Shown: positions 54,367 through 62,884 of the stretch, one piece after another
How the letters are laid out: every line of letters starts with the position of its first letter
Position numbering within the stretch: position 1 is the stretch's first letter
Assembly: GCA_036392935.1 (NCBI GenBank)
Contig: DASVWZ010000300.1
Coordinates: 1 to 64,000, forward strand
Source of the DNA: DASVWZ01 sp036392935
GTDB taxonomy: Bacteria > Acidobacteriota > Terriglobia > Terriglobales > Acidobacteriaceae
Direction of reading: 5' to 3'
DNA length: 64,000 bases
The notes under the pieces: generated by a model
What the model was told of the DNA's origin: nothing
Databases searched by the model: none
Seen by the model: only the letters and a program-made list of their open reading frames with translations
Translations under genes and position numbers: made by a program

Positions 54367-54376
54367 TACCTTTATT
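54333..54376 (-). repeat. Bipartite intergenic element, copy B
   Basis: Read on the minus strand: ATAAAGGTAGTTAGATATC, an A-rich spacer, then AAAGGAGTTAGATGG. It matches copies A (23911) and C (24035) in both halves, with a spacing of 36 instead of 34 bases because of small insertions. Here the right half is followed at once by ATG-containing sequence, so it could also serve as a ribosome binding site. Confidence 0.5.
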
Positions 54377-54499
54377 ATCAATAACTTAACTCGATATGAC
54401 TCACGTCATACCCTTTAGAATCAATATTTTACGACCCGGATGTGGCATCTCTCAGAGACACCCCCAGGTCGCAAATCGCCCTAGCCTTACAATGGCCTC

Positions 54500-55657
54500 T
54501 TGCGAATCCTCATCTCCGCTGGCGAGGCCTCCGGCGAACTCTACGGCGCTCAGCTCATCGAAGCCATGCGCCGCCGCGATGCCCTGGTTGGACAAAAAAC
54601 GGCCAGCTTCTTCGGCGCTGGTGGCGACCGCATGCGCGCCGCCGGATGCGACACCGTCGTCGACTCGAAAGACCTGGCCGTCGTCGGCATCACCGAGGTC
54701 GTCAGCCACCTGCCACGAATCTACGGCCTTTACCGCCGCCTCATCGCCGAAGCCGACCGCCGGCGTCCCGACCTCGCCATCATCATCGATTCGCCCTCGT
54801 TCAACCTGCGCGTCGCCCGCCAGATGAAGCGTCGCGGCATTCCGGTCGTTTATTACGTTTGCCCGCAGTTCTGGGCGTGGCGCCAATGGCGCGTCCGTTT
54901 GCTCCGCGAGTACATCGACAAGGCTTTGGTGATCTTCCCGTTTGAAGAAAAGTTCTATCGCGACCGCGGCGTCGACGCGACCTTCATCGGACATCCGCTG
55001 GCCAGCCTGCCGCGCCCACAGATTTCGCGCGAAGACTATGCCGCCAAACAAGGCCTGAATGCGGCCAGACAGTGGATCACCATCATGCCCGGCAGCCGCG
55101 TCACCGAAGTCGAAAAGAACCTGCCAGAGATCATCCGCGCCACCCAACAGCTCGGCGATGAGTATGAATACCTCCTGCCTGTCGCTCCCACTCTCGATCG
55201 CAGCTCTCTCGAAAAGTCAGCTCCGCCCGCTATCCATCTCGTGCCCGAGACTCTTCCCGCCCTCGCCCACTCTCGTGCCGGAATCATTGCCAGCGGCACG
55301 GCCACGGTCGAAGCCGCCATGATGGGCACGCCGTTTATCATGGTCTATCGCGTCACTCCGCTGACATATCTGATCGGCAAGCCCACAGTCAAAGTCCCGT
55401 ACTTTGCCATGGTCAACCTGATCGCGGGCAGGGAAGTCGTGCCAGAACTGGTCCAGCAGGACTTCACCGCCGAAAACGTGGTCGCCAAGCTGAAGGCGAT
55501 AATCCCCGACGGTCCGGCCCGAGACAGAATGCTTGACGGCCTCGCCGACGTCCGCCAATCCCTGCGGGGCGCCGCGTCCGACAATCTGCAGTCCGCCGAG
55601 CGTGCCGTAAATATAATCCTGCAAATGTTTGCGCAACCTGCCTCACATCGACCTTGA
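54500..55657 (+). CDS. lpxB: Lipid-A-disaccharide synthase
   Basis: A 385-residue GT-B glycosyltransferase that joins UDP-diacylglucosamine and lipid X to form the lipid A disaccharide. Signatures are ILISAGEASGELYGAQL at the N-terminus, VVYYVCPQFWAWRQWRV and GTATVEAAMMGTPFIMVYRV. The start is TTG at 54500 with only a weak ribosome binding site. Together with lptE it confirms LPS synthesis. The usual neighbours lpxA, lpxD and fabZ are not adjacent. Confidence 0.93.
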   Translation: MRILISAGEASGELYGAQLIEAMRRRDALVGQKTASFFGAGGDRMRAAGCDTVVDSKDLAVVGITEVVSHLPRIYGLYRRLIAEADRRRPDLAIIIDSPSFNLRVARQMKRRGIPVVYYVCPQFWAWRQWRVRLLREYIDKALVIFPFEEKFYRDRGVDATFIGHPLASLPRPQISREDYAAKQGLNAARQWITIMPGSRVTEVEKNLPEIIRATQQLGDEYEYLLPVAPTLDRSSLEKSAPPAIHLVPETLPALAHSRAGIIASGTATVEAAMMGTPFIMVYRVTPLTYLIGKPTVKVPYFAMVNLIAGREVVPELVQQDFTAENVVAKLKAIIPDGPARDRMLDGLADVRQSLRGAASDNLQSAERAVNIILQMFAQPASHRP

Positions 55658-55773
55658 CTCAGTCTTTCCATCCGATATACTGCTCCGTACCATACTCACC
55701 GGGGGACGGCGGTGAGTGGTGGATCAAGGCCTCTCTGCGCTAGGGAGCCAACTTAAATTCCGGGAGCATGATC

Positions 55774-57063
55774 ATGCGTGTAGGCAGGTTTCTGCTGGCG
55801 TCAGCAGTGGTCGCGGCAATGGCCGTCCTTTCGGCTTGCGGCGGTGGTAACGGCAGCTCAAGCTCTGGCGGTAATAATCCGCCCCCACCGGCGAACACTG
55901 ATATTGTCTATACCTTCATCGGCTCCAACCCAACCGCCATTGCCATGAAGATCGGCACCGGATCATGGGCGGGCGCGACGGTTTCCACCAACAACCAATT
56001 CACCGTCAGCGTTCCCAGCGGCACCAGCTCCTACGGACTGGCCTATGTGTGCGCAGCAACAACCGGTGAGACGGAGAGTACCGAGTCGGTGATCGAAGCC
56101 ACCGTGTCGGATGGCAATGCGTTTACGGTTTTCGGCTGCAGTGCCACTGGAAAAAATCTTGGCCTCATAACCGGATCAGTGTCGACTTATGATTACAGCT
56201 TCATTAACTACCAGGGAAGCTTATGGGTTTGGGGAGCACAGGGAAATGAAGTATCGTTGCCATATCCTCAGCAACTTGTTGCGTTGGGAGCACCCAATGG
56301 CACTAATGACATTGCGATAGTGGCGATGTCTTCGCTCGTTAATGCCGCGGCCGTTAAAATCGTGCGCAATCAGACCGTGCCGGGTACGATTAGCGGCAGT
56401 CCCGTCACTCTTGCTCCAAGTGACGTTGTGGTTTCAAAACCATACCTGATACACAATATCCCTCCAGGATTCGGTAGCAGTTCAATTTACAGCGAGTATT
56501 ACACCGCGAACGGCACCTACTTCATTCTGGGCAGCGGGACGTCAACGCAATATCTCACCGTGCCACCCAGCCAGATGCAGCCCGGCGACTATACTTTACT
56601 GTCGGCGAGTGCAAGTGCGCCGCCCTCTCCGCAGAACATCAACCAGGGTGTTTTCGAAGCTATAAGCATTACCTCGCCAGGTACCATGAACTTTAAAATG
56701 CCCGCACCGCTTCCCTACGTCCCTCCAACTGCCGCGGCGTGGCCGACCTTCACGCTAAAGTACCCCGGGTTCTCGGGAGTCACTGCATCGGATGAGATGG
56801 CCACCATGAATTGGAGCCTTCCCGGCGCTGACAATTTCAATTCCGTAAGTGTGGTGGCTACATCCGCGTACCAGGCTGGCGCGACTACGCTCGCAGTTCC
56901 TGACCTAACGTCGTTGAATGGGTTTCTTCCACCGCCGCCCAGCGGCACCATGGTCGAGTGGTACACACAAGTGAGTGGCGGGAACTACCATGCATTCTTA
57001 CAGGCACCCGCGAACGCGTCGCTCAGCGGGGCGACCGCCGGCGGCTTCTATAATGCCCCGTGA
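55774..57063 (+). CDS. Lipoprotein of unknown function
   Basis: A 429-residue exported lipoprotein. The signal peptide (FLLASAVVAAMAVLSACGGG) ends in a lipobox, LSAC, followed by a Gly/Ser/Pro-rich linker. The mature part is beta-rich and rich in Ser, Thr and Gly, with no domain I recognise. The ATG at 55774 was chosen because the GGGAG lies seven bases upstream; an ATG at 55768 is too close. It lies ahead of the M1-like gene on the same strand. Confidence 0.75.
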   Translation: MRVGRFLLASAVVAAMAVLSACGGGNGSSSSGGNNPPPPANTDIVYTFIGSNPTAIAMKIGTGSWAGATVSTNNQFTVSVPSGTSSYGLAYVCAATTGETESTESVIEATVSDGNAFTVFGCSATGKNLGLITGSVSTYDYSFINYQGSLWVWGAQGNEVSLPYPQQLVALGAPNGTNDIAIVAMSSLVNAAAVKIVRNQTVPGTISGSPVTLAPSDVVVSKPYLIHNIPPGFGSSSIYSEYYTANGTYFILGSGTSTQYLTVPPSQMQPGDYTLLSASASAPPSPQNINQGVFEAISITSPGTMNFKMPAPLPYVPPTAAAWPTFTLKYPGFSGVTASDEMATMNWSLPGADNFNSVSVVATSAYQAGATTLAVPDLTSLNGFLPPPPSGTMVEWYTQVSGGNYHAFLQAPANASLSGATAGGFYNAP

Positions 57064-57210
57064 AACTTGAAGCATGGGTGCAGAGTGAACGATCCTCCTG
57101 TCGTGCCTGATCTCGGCTCCGGCGGTCACGCGGGTTACCCCCGCTTGTCCTGCGCACATCTTTTGCGTAACAATCTTCATCATAGACTTGAGAGTCTTGG
57201 TGGAGACACT

Positions 57211-59259
57211 TTGAATGACTTCCATGCCCGATGCTGGCTTCGGGTTCATCCTTATATACTGCTGATTTTTACCTGCTTCGCGCTGCCGCTCTGGGGCGCG
57301 GAAAAGACCCATATTCACGTCGATGACTATCAGATCGACGCCACACTCGATCCTCACGCGCACCAGATCACGGCCCGGGCTAGGGTGGCCTTTACTGCTC
57401 TGGCCGATGTCAATGCCGCCGTCTTTGAACTGCACAATGGCCTCAAAGTCACCAAGGTCGTCGATGCGGCGGGCAAACCTCAGCCCGCCGAGCGAATTTC
57501 CGCCGATTCGACCGTCCGCATAGACTTGCCCAGTACACTGCGAAAAGGCTCATCTTCTGTGCTGATCTTCGAATACGACGGCACACTCGAGTCAGCCGAC
57601 GACAGCCCGGTTCAAGGCCTGAAACTGGCCTCGGTCGAGGATGAAACCAGCACGCTGCTATACGGCGGACGATGGTTCCCCGTCAATGCCTATGGCATCA
57701 ACCGGTTCACGTCAACCATCCGCATTACCATCCCCGCTCACATGATGGCCATCGGCAGCGGGACCCAAACCGTGGCCGACGGGCCAAAAGGTGCGAACGG
57801 ATTGGCGACAAAGACCTACACCTTCAGCACCAACAAACCCAGCTTTCCCGGAACCATCGTGGCCGGAGCGTTTCAGGAATTCAAAAGCGACGAGGCCGGA
57901 CTCGATCTGCATGTTTATCTGAAGCCGATTCATCAGAATCTGGGCGCGCTTTACGCCGAAACCGCGGTCAAAGAGTACACATTTTTTGTGACCCGCTTCG
58001 CACCGCTGCCCTCAACCACTCTGCGCGTGGTCGAAATTCCTGATGACACAGTCCCCTCAGCTTGGGCGCCGGAGATGGCAGCCATTGCCAGCCGCGCGGT
58101 GACTGACAAGGTCAACTATCGGTTGCTTGCAAACACGATTTCGCATCAGTGGTGGGGCGTGACGGTTAGCCCTGCATCGCTCGACGACTGGTGGTTGTGC
58201 GACGGTTTCGCGCGTTACTCGGAGGCGCTCTACGTGGAACATGCCGCCGGGCAGGCCGGCATGGAAGAAGCCATCAAAGACATGTCAGTGGGCGCTCTTG
58301 CATATGACACCGTTCCGCTCGCGACCATCGGCAAGCTCGATATGTATTCGCCGGAATTTCAGTCGCTGGCCACCGACAAGGGCGCCATGATCCTGCACAT
58401 GCTGCGATGGGTCATCGGCGATGAAAAGTTCGATGCCTCGGTGCGCGAATTCATCGGCAAATATGCGGGGAAGAACGTAACCCTCGATAACTTTGAAAAT
58501 GTGGTCGAAAAGGTATACGGTGATCGCCTCACCTGGTTTTTCACCCAGTGGCTCAACTCTACCGGCGCGCCTGAGTTCAAGGTCAAGTACACGGTGTATC
58601 GTCTCGGCCACGTGGCCAAGCCGACCAGCGCGGCGCAAAAGCCACCGGGTTTCCGCATCGTCGGCCAGATCAACCAGGATCTGGACCTGTTCCGCATGCC
58701 GGTCGACCTGAAAGTAGACACCGACGGCAAAACCGAAGAAAAGCGAATCGAAGTCGTAGGCACCGATTCGGCATTTACGCTCGAAACCTTTGGCCGCCCG
58801 CGCCGCATCACCGTCGATCCCAACAACCAGGTGTTGAAGAATTCCATCGACGTAAAAATGCGTGCCGACATCCTCCGCGGCCAGGGATTGGAAGAGCAGG
58901 GCGATCTCGCCGGAGCGCTGGGGGAATTTAACAAGGCGCTCGAAGTGAACAAAAACAGCTCGCTGGCCCACTATCGCATCGCCGAAGTGTTTTTTCTGCA
59001 AAAAAATTATCAGGCTTCAGCCAACGCCTATCGCGAAGCGCTTGATGGAGACGGCGAACCGCGCTGGACCGAGGTCTGGTGCCATATTCAACTGGGAAAG
59101 ATTTTTGATCTGACTGGACAGCGGGAACGCGCCACCAACGAGTACCGCCAGGCACTGCAAACCAACGACAACACCCAGGGTGCGTTGGATGAGGCGCGGC
59201 GCTACATGCAGAAACCCTACGAGCAGCCGAAGATCAACGCCGATCAGCCCGGGGATTAA
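57211..59259 (+). CDS. M1-fold peptidase homologue without the zinc site, with TPR repeats
   Basis: A 682-residue exported protein with a signal peptide (YILLIFTCFALPLWGAE) and the M1 aminopeptidase fold. The zinc-binding HEXXH is degenerate: NTISH at 308-312 (expected HEXXH), followed by Asp331 where the third ligand Glu should be, at exactly the right distance (18 intervening residues). The GAMEN exopeptidase motif reads WAPEMAAI. Residues about 575-670 form TPR-like helices (ALGEFNKALEVNKNSSLAHY and YQASANAYREAL). It is probably a non-catalytic scaffold or binding protein. I chose TTG at 57211 because GGAG lies five bases upstream and the signal peptide follows; the frame is open to 57067. 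Confidence 0.85.
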   Translation: MNDFHARCWLRVHPYILLIFTCFALPLWGAEKTHIHVDDYQIDATLDPHAHQITARARVAFTALADVNAAVFELHNGLKVTKVVDAAGKPQPAERISADSTVRIDLPSTLRKGSSSVLIFEYDGTLESADDSPVQGLKLASVEDETSTLLYGGRWFPVNAYGINRFTSTIRITIPAHMMAIGSGTQTVADGPKGANGLATKTYTFSTNKPSFPGTIVAGAFQEFKSDEAGLDLHVYLKPIHQNLGALYAETAVKEYTFFVTRFAPLPSTTLRVVEIPDDTVPSAWAPEMAAIASRAVTDKVNYRLLANTISHQWWGVTVSPASLDDWWLCDGFARYSEALYVEHAAGQAGMEEAIKDMSVGALAYDTVPLATIGKLDMYSPEFQSLATDKGAMILHMLRWVIGDEKFDASVREFIGKYAGKNVTLDNFENVVEKVYGDRLTWFFTQWLNSTGAPEFKVKYTVYRLGHVAKPTSAAQKPPGFRIVGQINQDLDLFRMPVDLKVDTDGKTEEKRIEVVGTDSAFTLETFGRPRRITVDPNNQVLKNSIDVKMRADILRGQGLEEQGDLAGALGEFNKALEVNKNSSLAHYRIAEVFFLQKNYQASANAYREALDGDGEPRWTEVWCHIQLGKIFDLTGQRERATNEYRQALQTNDNTQGALDEARRYMQKPYEQPKINADQPGD

Positions 59260-59285
59260 CTCGTAAGACGAGCGGCGAATGCTGC

Positions 59286-60284
59286 TCAGTATGCCCAGCG
59301 CAGCAAGGTGGATCCAACGGTAAATCCTGCGCCCACGGAGGCCAGCAGCACGGTGCTGCCTTTTTTCAATTTGCCTTCCTGAATCGCCGTATCCATCGCC
59401 AGCGGGATTGTCGCCGAGGTGGTGTTGCCGTAGCGGTCAATATTGATCACTACTTTTTCCGGCGGCAAGCCGACCCGCTCGGCAGTCGCTTTGATAATGC
59501 GTTTGTTGGCCTGATGCGCAATAAAAACGTCGATGTCGTTGGCCGTCAGGCCGTTGCGCTCGAGTATTCGCTCGCAGACGTCACCCATATTGCGCACCGC
59601 AAATTTGAAGACCGCCTGCCCATCCTGGTGAACGTAGTGCATCTTTTTGTCGATGGTCTCGTGAGTGGATGGATTCAAGCTCCCGCCCCCAGGCATGTAG
59701 AGCGAAACTCCTCCCGAGCCGTCAATCTCATGAAGAAAATCGATCATGCCGAGCCCATCTTCAGTCGCCGGTTCCAGTAGAACCGCGCCAGCCCCGTCGC
59801 CGAAAATAATGCACGTCGCGCGGTCGGTGTAGTCAATGATGGATGACATCACATCGGCGCCAATCACCATGACTTTCTTTTGCGCGCCGGTCGCCACAAA
59901 CTGCGTCCCCACCTGCAGCGCATAAACAAATGACGAGCAGGCCGCGTTCATGTCGAAGCCCCAGACGTTTTTCGCGCCCAACTTGTTCTGCACCAGGCAT
60001 GCCGTCGCCGGAAAAAACATGTCCGGCGAAACCGAGCCGACAATGATGGCGTCAAGGTCGTCCGGCGCAATGCCGCGCTGGGCGAGCATTTTCTTCGCAG
60101 CTTCCACCGCCAGATCGCTGGTTGCCACACCTTTGTCGACCACGTGGCGCTCCCGGATTCCGGTGCGTTCCAGAATCCATTGGTCGGTGGTATCCACCAT
60201 TTTTTCGAGGTCTTTATTGGTCAGGACGCGAGGAGGAACATACGTTGCAAGGGCGCTGATCTTTACGCGCGCAGGTTGGCTCAC
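59286..60284 (-). CDS. fabH: Beta-ketoacyl-ACP synthase III
   Basis: A 332-residue thiolase-fold enzyme that starts fatty acid synthesis by condensing acetyl-CoA with malonyl-ACP. The catalytic triad is Cys116 in AACSSF, His in IAHQAN and Asn in RYGNTTSAT. The N-terminus (SALATYVPPRVLTNKDL) and the ending SVGAGFTVGSTLLRW are typical. It is a single gene here, away from other fab genes, with the SRP RNA gene upstream on the same strand. Confidence 0.95.
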   Translation of the reverse strand: MSQPARVKISALATYVPPRVLTNKDLEKMVDTTDQWILERTGIRERHVVDKGVATSDLAVEAAKKMLAQRGIAPDDLDAIIVGSVSPDMFFPATACLVQNKLGAKNVWGFDMNAACSSFVYALQVGTQFVATGAQKKVMVIGADVMSSIIDYTDRATCIIFGDGAGAVLLEPATEDGLGMIDFLHEIDGSGGVSLYMPGGGSLNPSTHETIDKKMHYVHQDGQAVFKFAVRNMGDVCERILERNGLTANDIDVFIAHQANKRIIKATAERVGLPPEKVVINIDRYGNTTSATIPLAMDTAIQEGKLKKGSTVLLASVGAGFTVGSTLLRWAY

Positions 60285-60407
60285 TCTATGATTTCTCCAG
60301 ATGAAAGTGTGAAACGGCTATTCTCACGCAGGCAAGCGGCAAAGTCCAACGGAATGCAGTGAACGGCGCGTTAGATTACCGGCGGGATTTTAACGGGAGG
60401 GTTGCAA

Positions 60408-60517
60408 AAGCCAGGCACCAGCGCCCCACTGCACACGCAAGAGCCCGTTACCGTTGCTTCCTTCCGGACCTGGCGGGGTTGGCGGGAAGACGTCGCGCGG
60501 GACTGATGCCTGACCCA
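60408..60517 (-). ncRNA. ffs: Signal recognition particle RNA (small 4.5S type)
   Basis: Read on the minus strand, about 110 bases contain the strongly conserved SRP domain IV sequence CAGGTCCGGAAGGAAGCAAC, followed by GGTAACGGGC. The flanks pair: the 5' TCAGGCA lies opposite the 3' TGCCTGG. The exact ends are estimated from this pairing. It serves with Ffh to target membrane proteins. Confidence 0.92.
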
Positions 60518-60677
60518 GATTATTCTAGCATCCACGCGCGGCGGTCTCGGATTCTGCCTCATGGCTGCTCATCTTGAGATCACAATTTGCGACCTCAAGT
60601 TTCGCGTTCACCCAAGCCCGTCCTTCAAACCGACGTACCCTTCTCAAACTTCTTGCAAATCGCCGACAATAGAGAGA

Positions 60678-62837
60678 ATGCCGATCCCCGCTCAGCCAGA
60701 ATCCGGCGCGGCTTCAAAAGCTATCGATCGTTATCTCGCGATCGCGCTTTACCTGCTTGTGCTGACGGGATTTCTTACTCTGGCCGCGACCGGTGGCCTT
60801 GGGGTGGGAAGCTTGCTGGTCGCCGGCGCGGCCTTGGCTTTTCGCGGATATCAATTGGCCGTCCGCAAGACATTTCTCATTCCCGAACGTTGGACGACAT
60901 TTCTAACCATCGCTTACGTAGCTTATTACCTCGTCGATTACCTGCTTCTTGCCCGCACATTCATCGGCGCTACTGTACATCTTGTGGTGTTCGTGATGCT
61001 GGTGCGTTTATATTCCGCCCACCGCGATCGCGATTACTACTTTCTGACCGTGATTTCGTTCCTCATGGTGCTGGCAGCTTCTGTCCTTACGGTTGACAGC
61101 ATGTTTTTGTTCGCCTTCGGCGTCTTTCTTCTCGCTGCAGTCGCAACCTTCATCCTGCTTGAAATGCGGCGTTCAGCCAACAAAGCCGCGCAGTTCGGCA
61201 TGATTGCCAGTGGCGCGTCGCGTCAAACGCTGGGTATCTCCATTGCTCAAGCTTCACCAGTTCTGGCGGCAATGATTTTGCTGGGCGCCGCTGCCATCTT
61301 CTTTCTTTTGCCGCGCATCTCGAACACCTATTTCAGCGCCTACGCCTCCGGGACTGAGATCGCTACTGGCTTCAATGACGAAGTTCAACTCGGACGAATT
61401 GGGGAAATTCAGCAATCGCATGCCCTTGTCATGCGTGTAAGGATCGACGGCGATTCGGGCGGAGCTTTCGATCTGAAATGGCGGGGCGTAGCGTTGAATT
61501 TCTTCGACGGCAGGTCATGGAAGAATACTTACCCTCGATCGGCGATCTCACTGCCCGACGGACGTGTCGTGTTTGTGCCGGCAAGACACGGTGAACGCCA
61601 GGCCGCTTCTGAGCCCGTCCACTATCACGTATTAATGGAGCCGCTCTCGACGAACGTATTTTTTCTGGCTCCGGTTCCCCTTACGTTGCAAGGGAACTAC
61701 CGCGCCATCGCGACCGACACCGGCGGCGCGGTCTTCAATCTTGATGGCGAACACCAGCTGACCCGCTATGAAGCAACTTCTAACATTGCGCAGCCATCGG
61801 CCGAAGAGCTGCGGGCTGCGCCAGCTGTCGCGCCCCAGATCATGAGAAGTGAATTGCAGTTGCCGGGCGTGGATTCCCGAATTCCCCAACTCGCGGCCGC
61901 AATCACCCAATCCGCGCCGACGAACTACGACAAAGCTTTGGCCATTGAAACCTACCTGCGCACGCATTATGCCTACACCTTGCAGCTTCCGTCGACGCCG
62001 CTCCGTGATCCGGTGGCAAATTTTCTCTTCGAACGGAAGGAAGGTCATTGCGAATATTTTGCTTCGGCCATGGCCATCATGCTGCGCACGCTGCAGATTC
62101 CCGCGCGCCTGGTAAACGGCTTTCGCACCGGCGAATTTAACGACGTGAGCTCGCAATATCTCGTTCGCGCCAGCGAGGCCCACTCTTGGGTCGAAGTTTA
62201 TTTTCCAGGATATGGATGGGTCAGCTTTGACCCTACGCCCGCCGGTCCACCGCAAGCGCACGGCGGTCTCGCCCGGATCATGCTGTATCTCGATGCCATG
62301 TCGAGCTTCTGGCGCGATTGGGTGGTGAACTACGACGCCGCCCATCAGTCGTCGCTGGGGCGTCAGGTGGCGCACAATGGATTTGACTGGTACCGCCGGT
62401 CGCAAACCTGGGCCCGGCGCGTTTACGAGCAAATGCTCGAAAGCGCCCGCCGAGCGCAGCAGACGGTTACGCAATCGCCAAGGCGTTGGGCTGGCGCCGC
62501 CGTGATGATCACGATTTTGTTGGTTGTGGGCGCCAATCTCGGCCGGCTTTGGCAATGGCTGCGGCGTCGTCGTGTTGCCGCTCAGCCGCAACGCGCGCCG
62601 GCTTTCGCGGCAACGATCTGGTACCGGCGCATGACCCACATCATGGCCAAACGAGGGCACCCGAAGTCCCCAGCGCAGACACCGCAGGAATTTGCGCATT
62701 CCGTTCGGCGTGAGCCGTTGCACAAGGCAATCACCGAATTTACCGATCAGTATGAGCGCGCTCGATTTGGCAATACTCCCGAAGCCGCGCGTAGTCTGCC
62801 GGAACTTTATGAGCAGATTTCGGCCGCCTTGCGGTAG
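60678..62837 (+). CDS. TgpA-like transglutaminase (DUF3488 and transglutaminase domains)
   Basis: A 719-residue membrane protein. About six to seven helices occupy the first 230 residues (DUF3488 module, LFRG-like segments such as VARTFLIPERW read as RKTFLIPERW). A periplasmic transglutaminase-like domain follows, with the catalytic triad Cys458 (EGHCEYFAS), His502 (EAHSWVEVYF) and Asp518 (SFDPTP). One more helix near 605-625 leads to a cytoplasmic DUF4129-type tail. TgpA is essential in Pseudomonas, but its substrate is unsettled. The ATG at 60678 fits the start of the first helix region. Confidence 0.9.
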   Translation: MPIPAQPESGAASKAIDRYLAIALYLLVLTGFLTLAATGGLGVGSLLVAGAALAFRGYQLAVRKTFLIPERWTTFLTIAYVAYYLVDYLLLARTFIGATVHLVVFVMLVRLYSAHRDRDYYFLTVISFLMVLAASVLTVDSMFLFAFGVFLLAAVATFILLEMRRSANKAAQFGMIASGASRQTLGISIAQASPVLAAMILLGAAAIFFLLPRISNTYFSAYASGTEIATGFNDEVQLGRIGEIQQSHALVMRVRIDGDSGGAFDLKWRGVALNFFDGRSWKNTYPRSAISLPDGRVVFVPARHGERQAASEPVHYHVLMEPLSTNVFFLAPVPLTLQGNYRAIATDTGGAVFNLDGEHQLTRYEATSNIAQPSAEELRAAPAVAPQIMRSELQLPGVDSRIPQLAAAITQSAPTNYDKALAIETYLRTHYAYTLQLPSTPLRDPVANFLFERKEGHCEYFASAMAIMLRTLQIPARLVNGFRTGEFNDVSSQYLVRASEAHSWVEVYFPGYGWVSFDPTPAGPPQAHGGLARIMLYLDAMSSFWRDWVVNYDAAHQSSLGRQVAHNGFDWYRRSQTWARRVYEQMLESARRAQQTVTQSPRRWAGAAVMITILLVVGANLGRLWQWLRRRRVAAQPQRAPAFAATIWYRRMTHIMAKRGHPKSPAQTPQEFAHSVRREPLHKAITEFTDQYERARFGNTPEAARSLPELYEQISAALR

Positions 62838-62884
62838 CTTACGAACGCTTACTTCGCCCGCGAATGCTAAAATAGCTATATTCC

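Larger units (their letters stand above)
54002..54499. other. Decayed intergenic region with palindromes
   Basis: The region holds two perfect palindromes (54072-54091, CGCAGCGG-TTTA-CCGCTGCG; 54113-54126, GCGGCT-TT-AGCCGC), a possible gene fragment and a copy of the bipartite element. From about 54315 to 54435 it is AT-rich, unlike the flanking genes. It separates the ABC exporter gene and lpxB. Confidence 0.55.
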
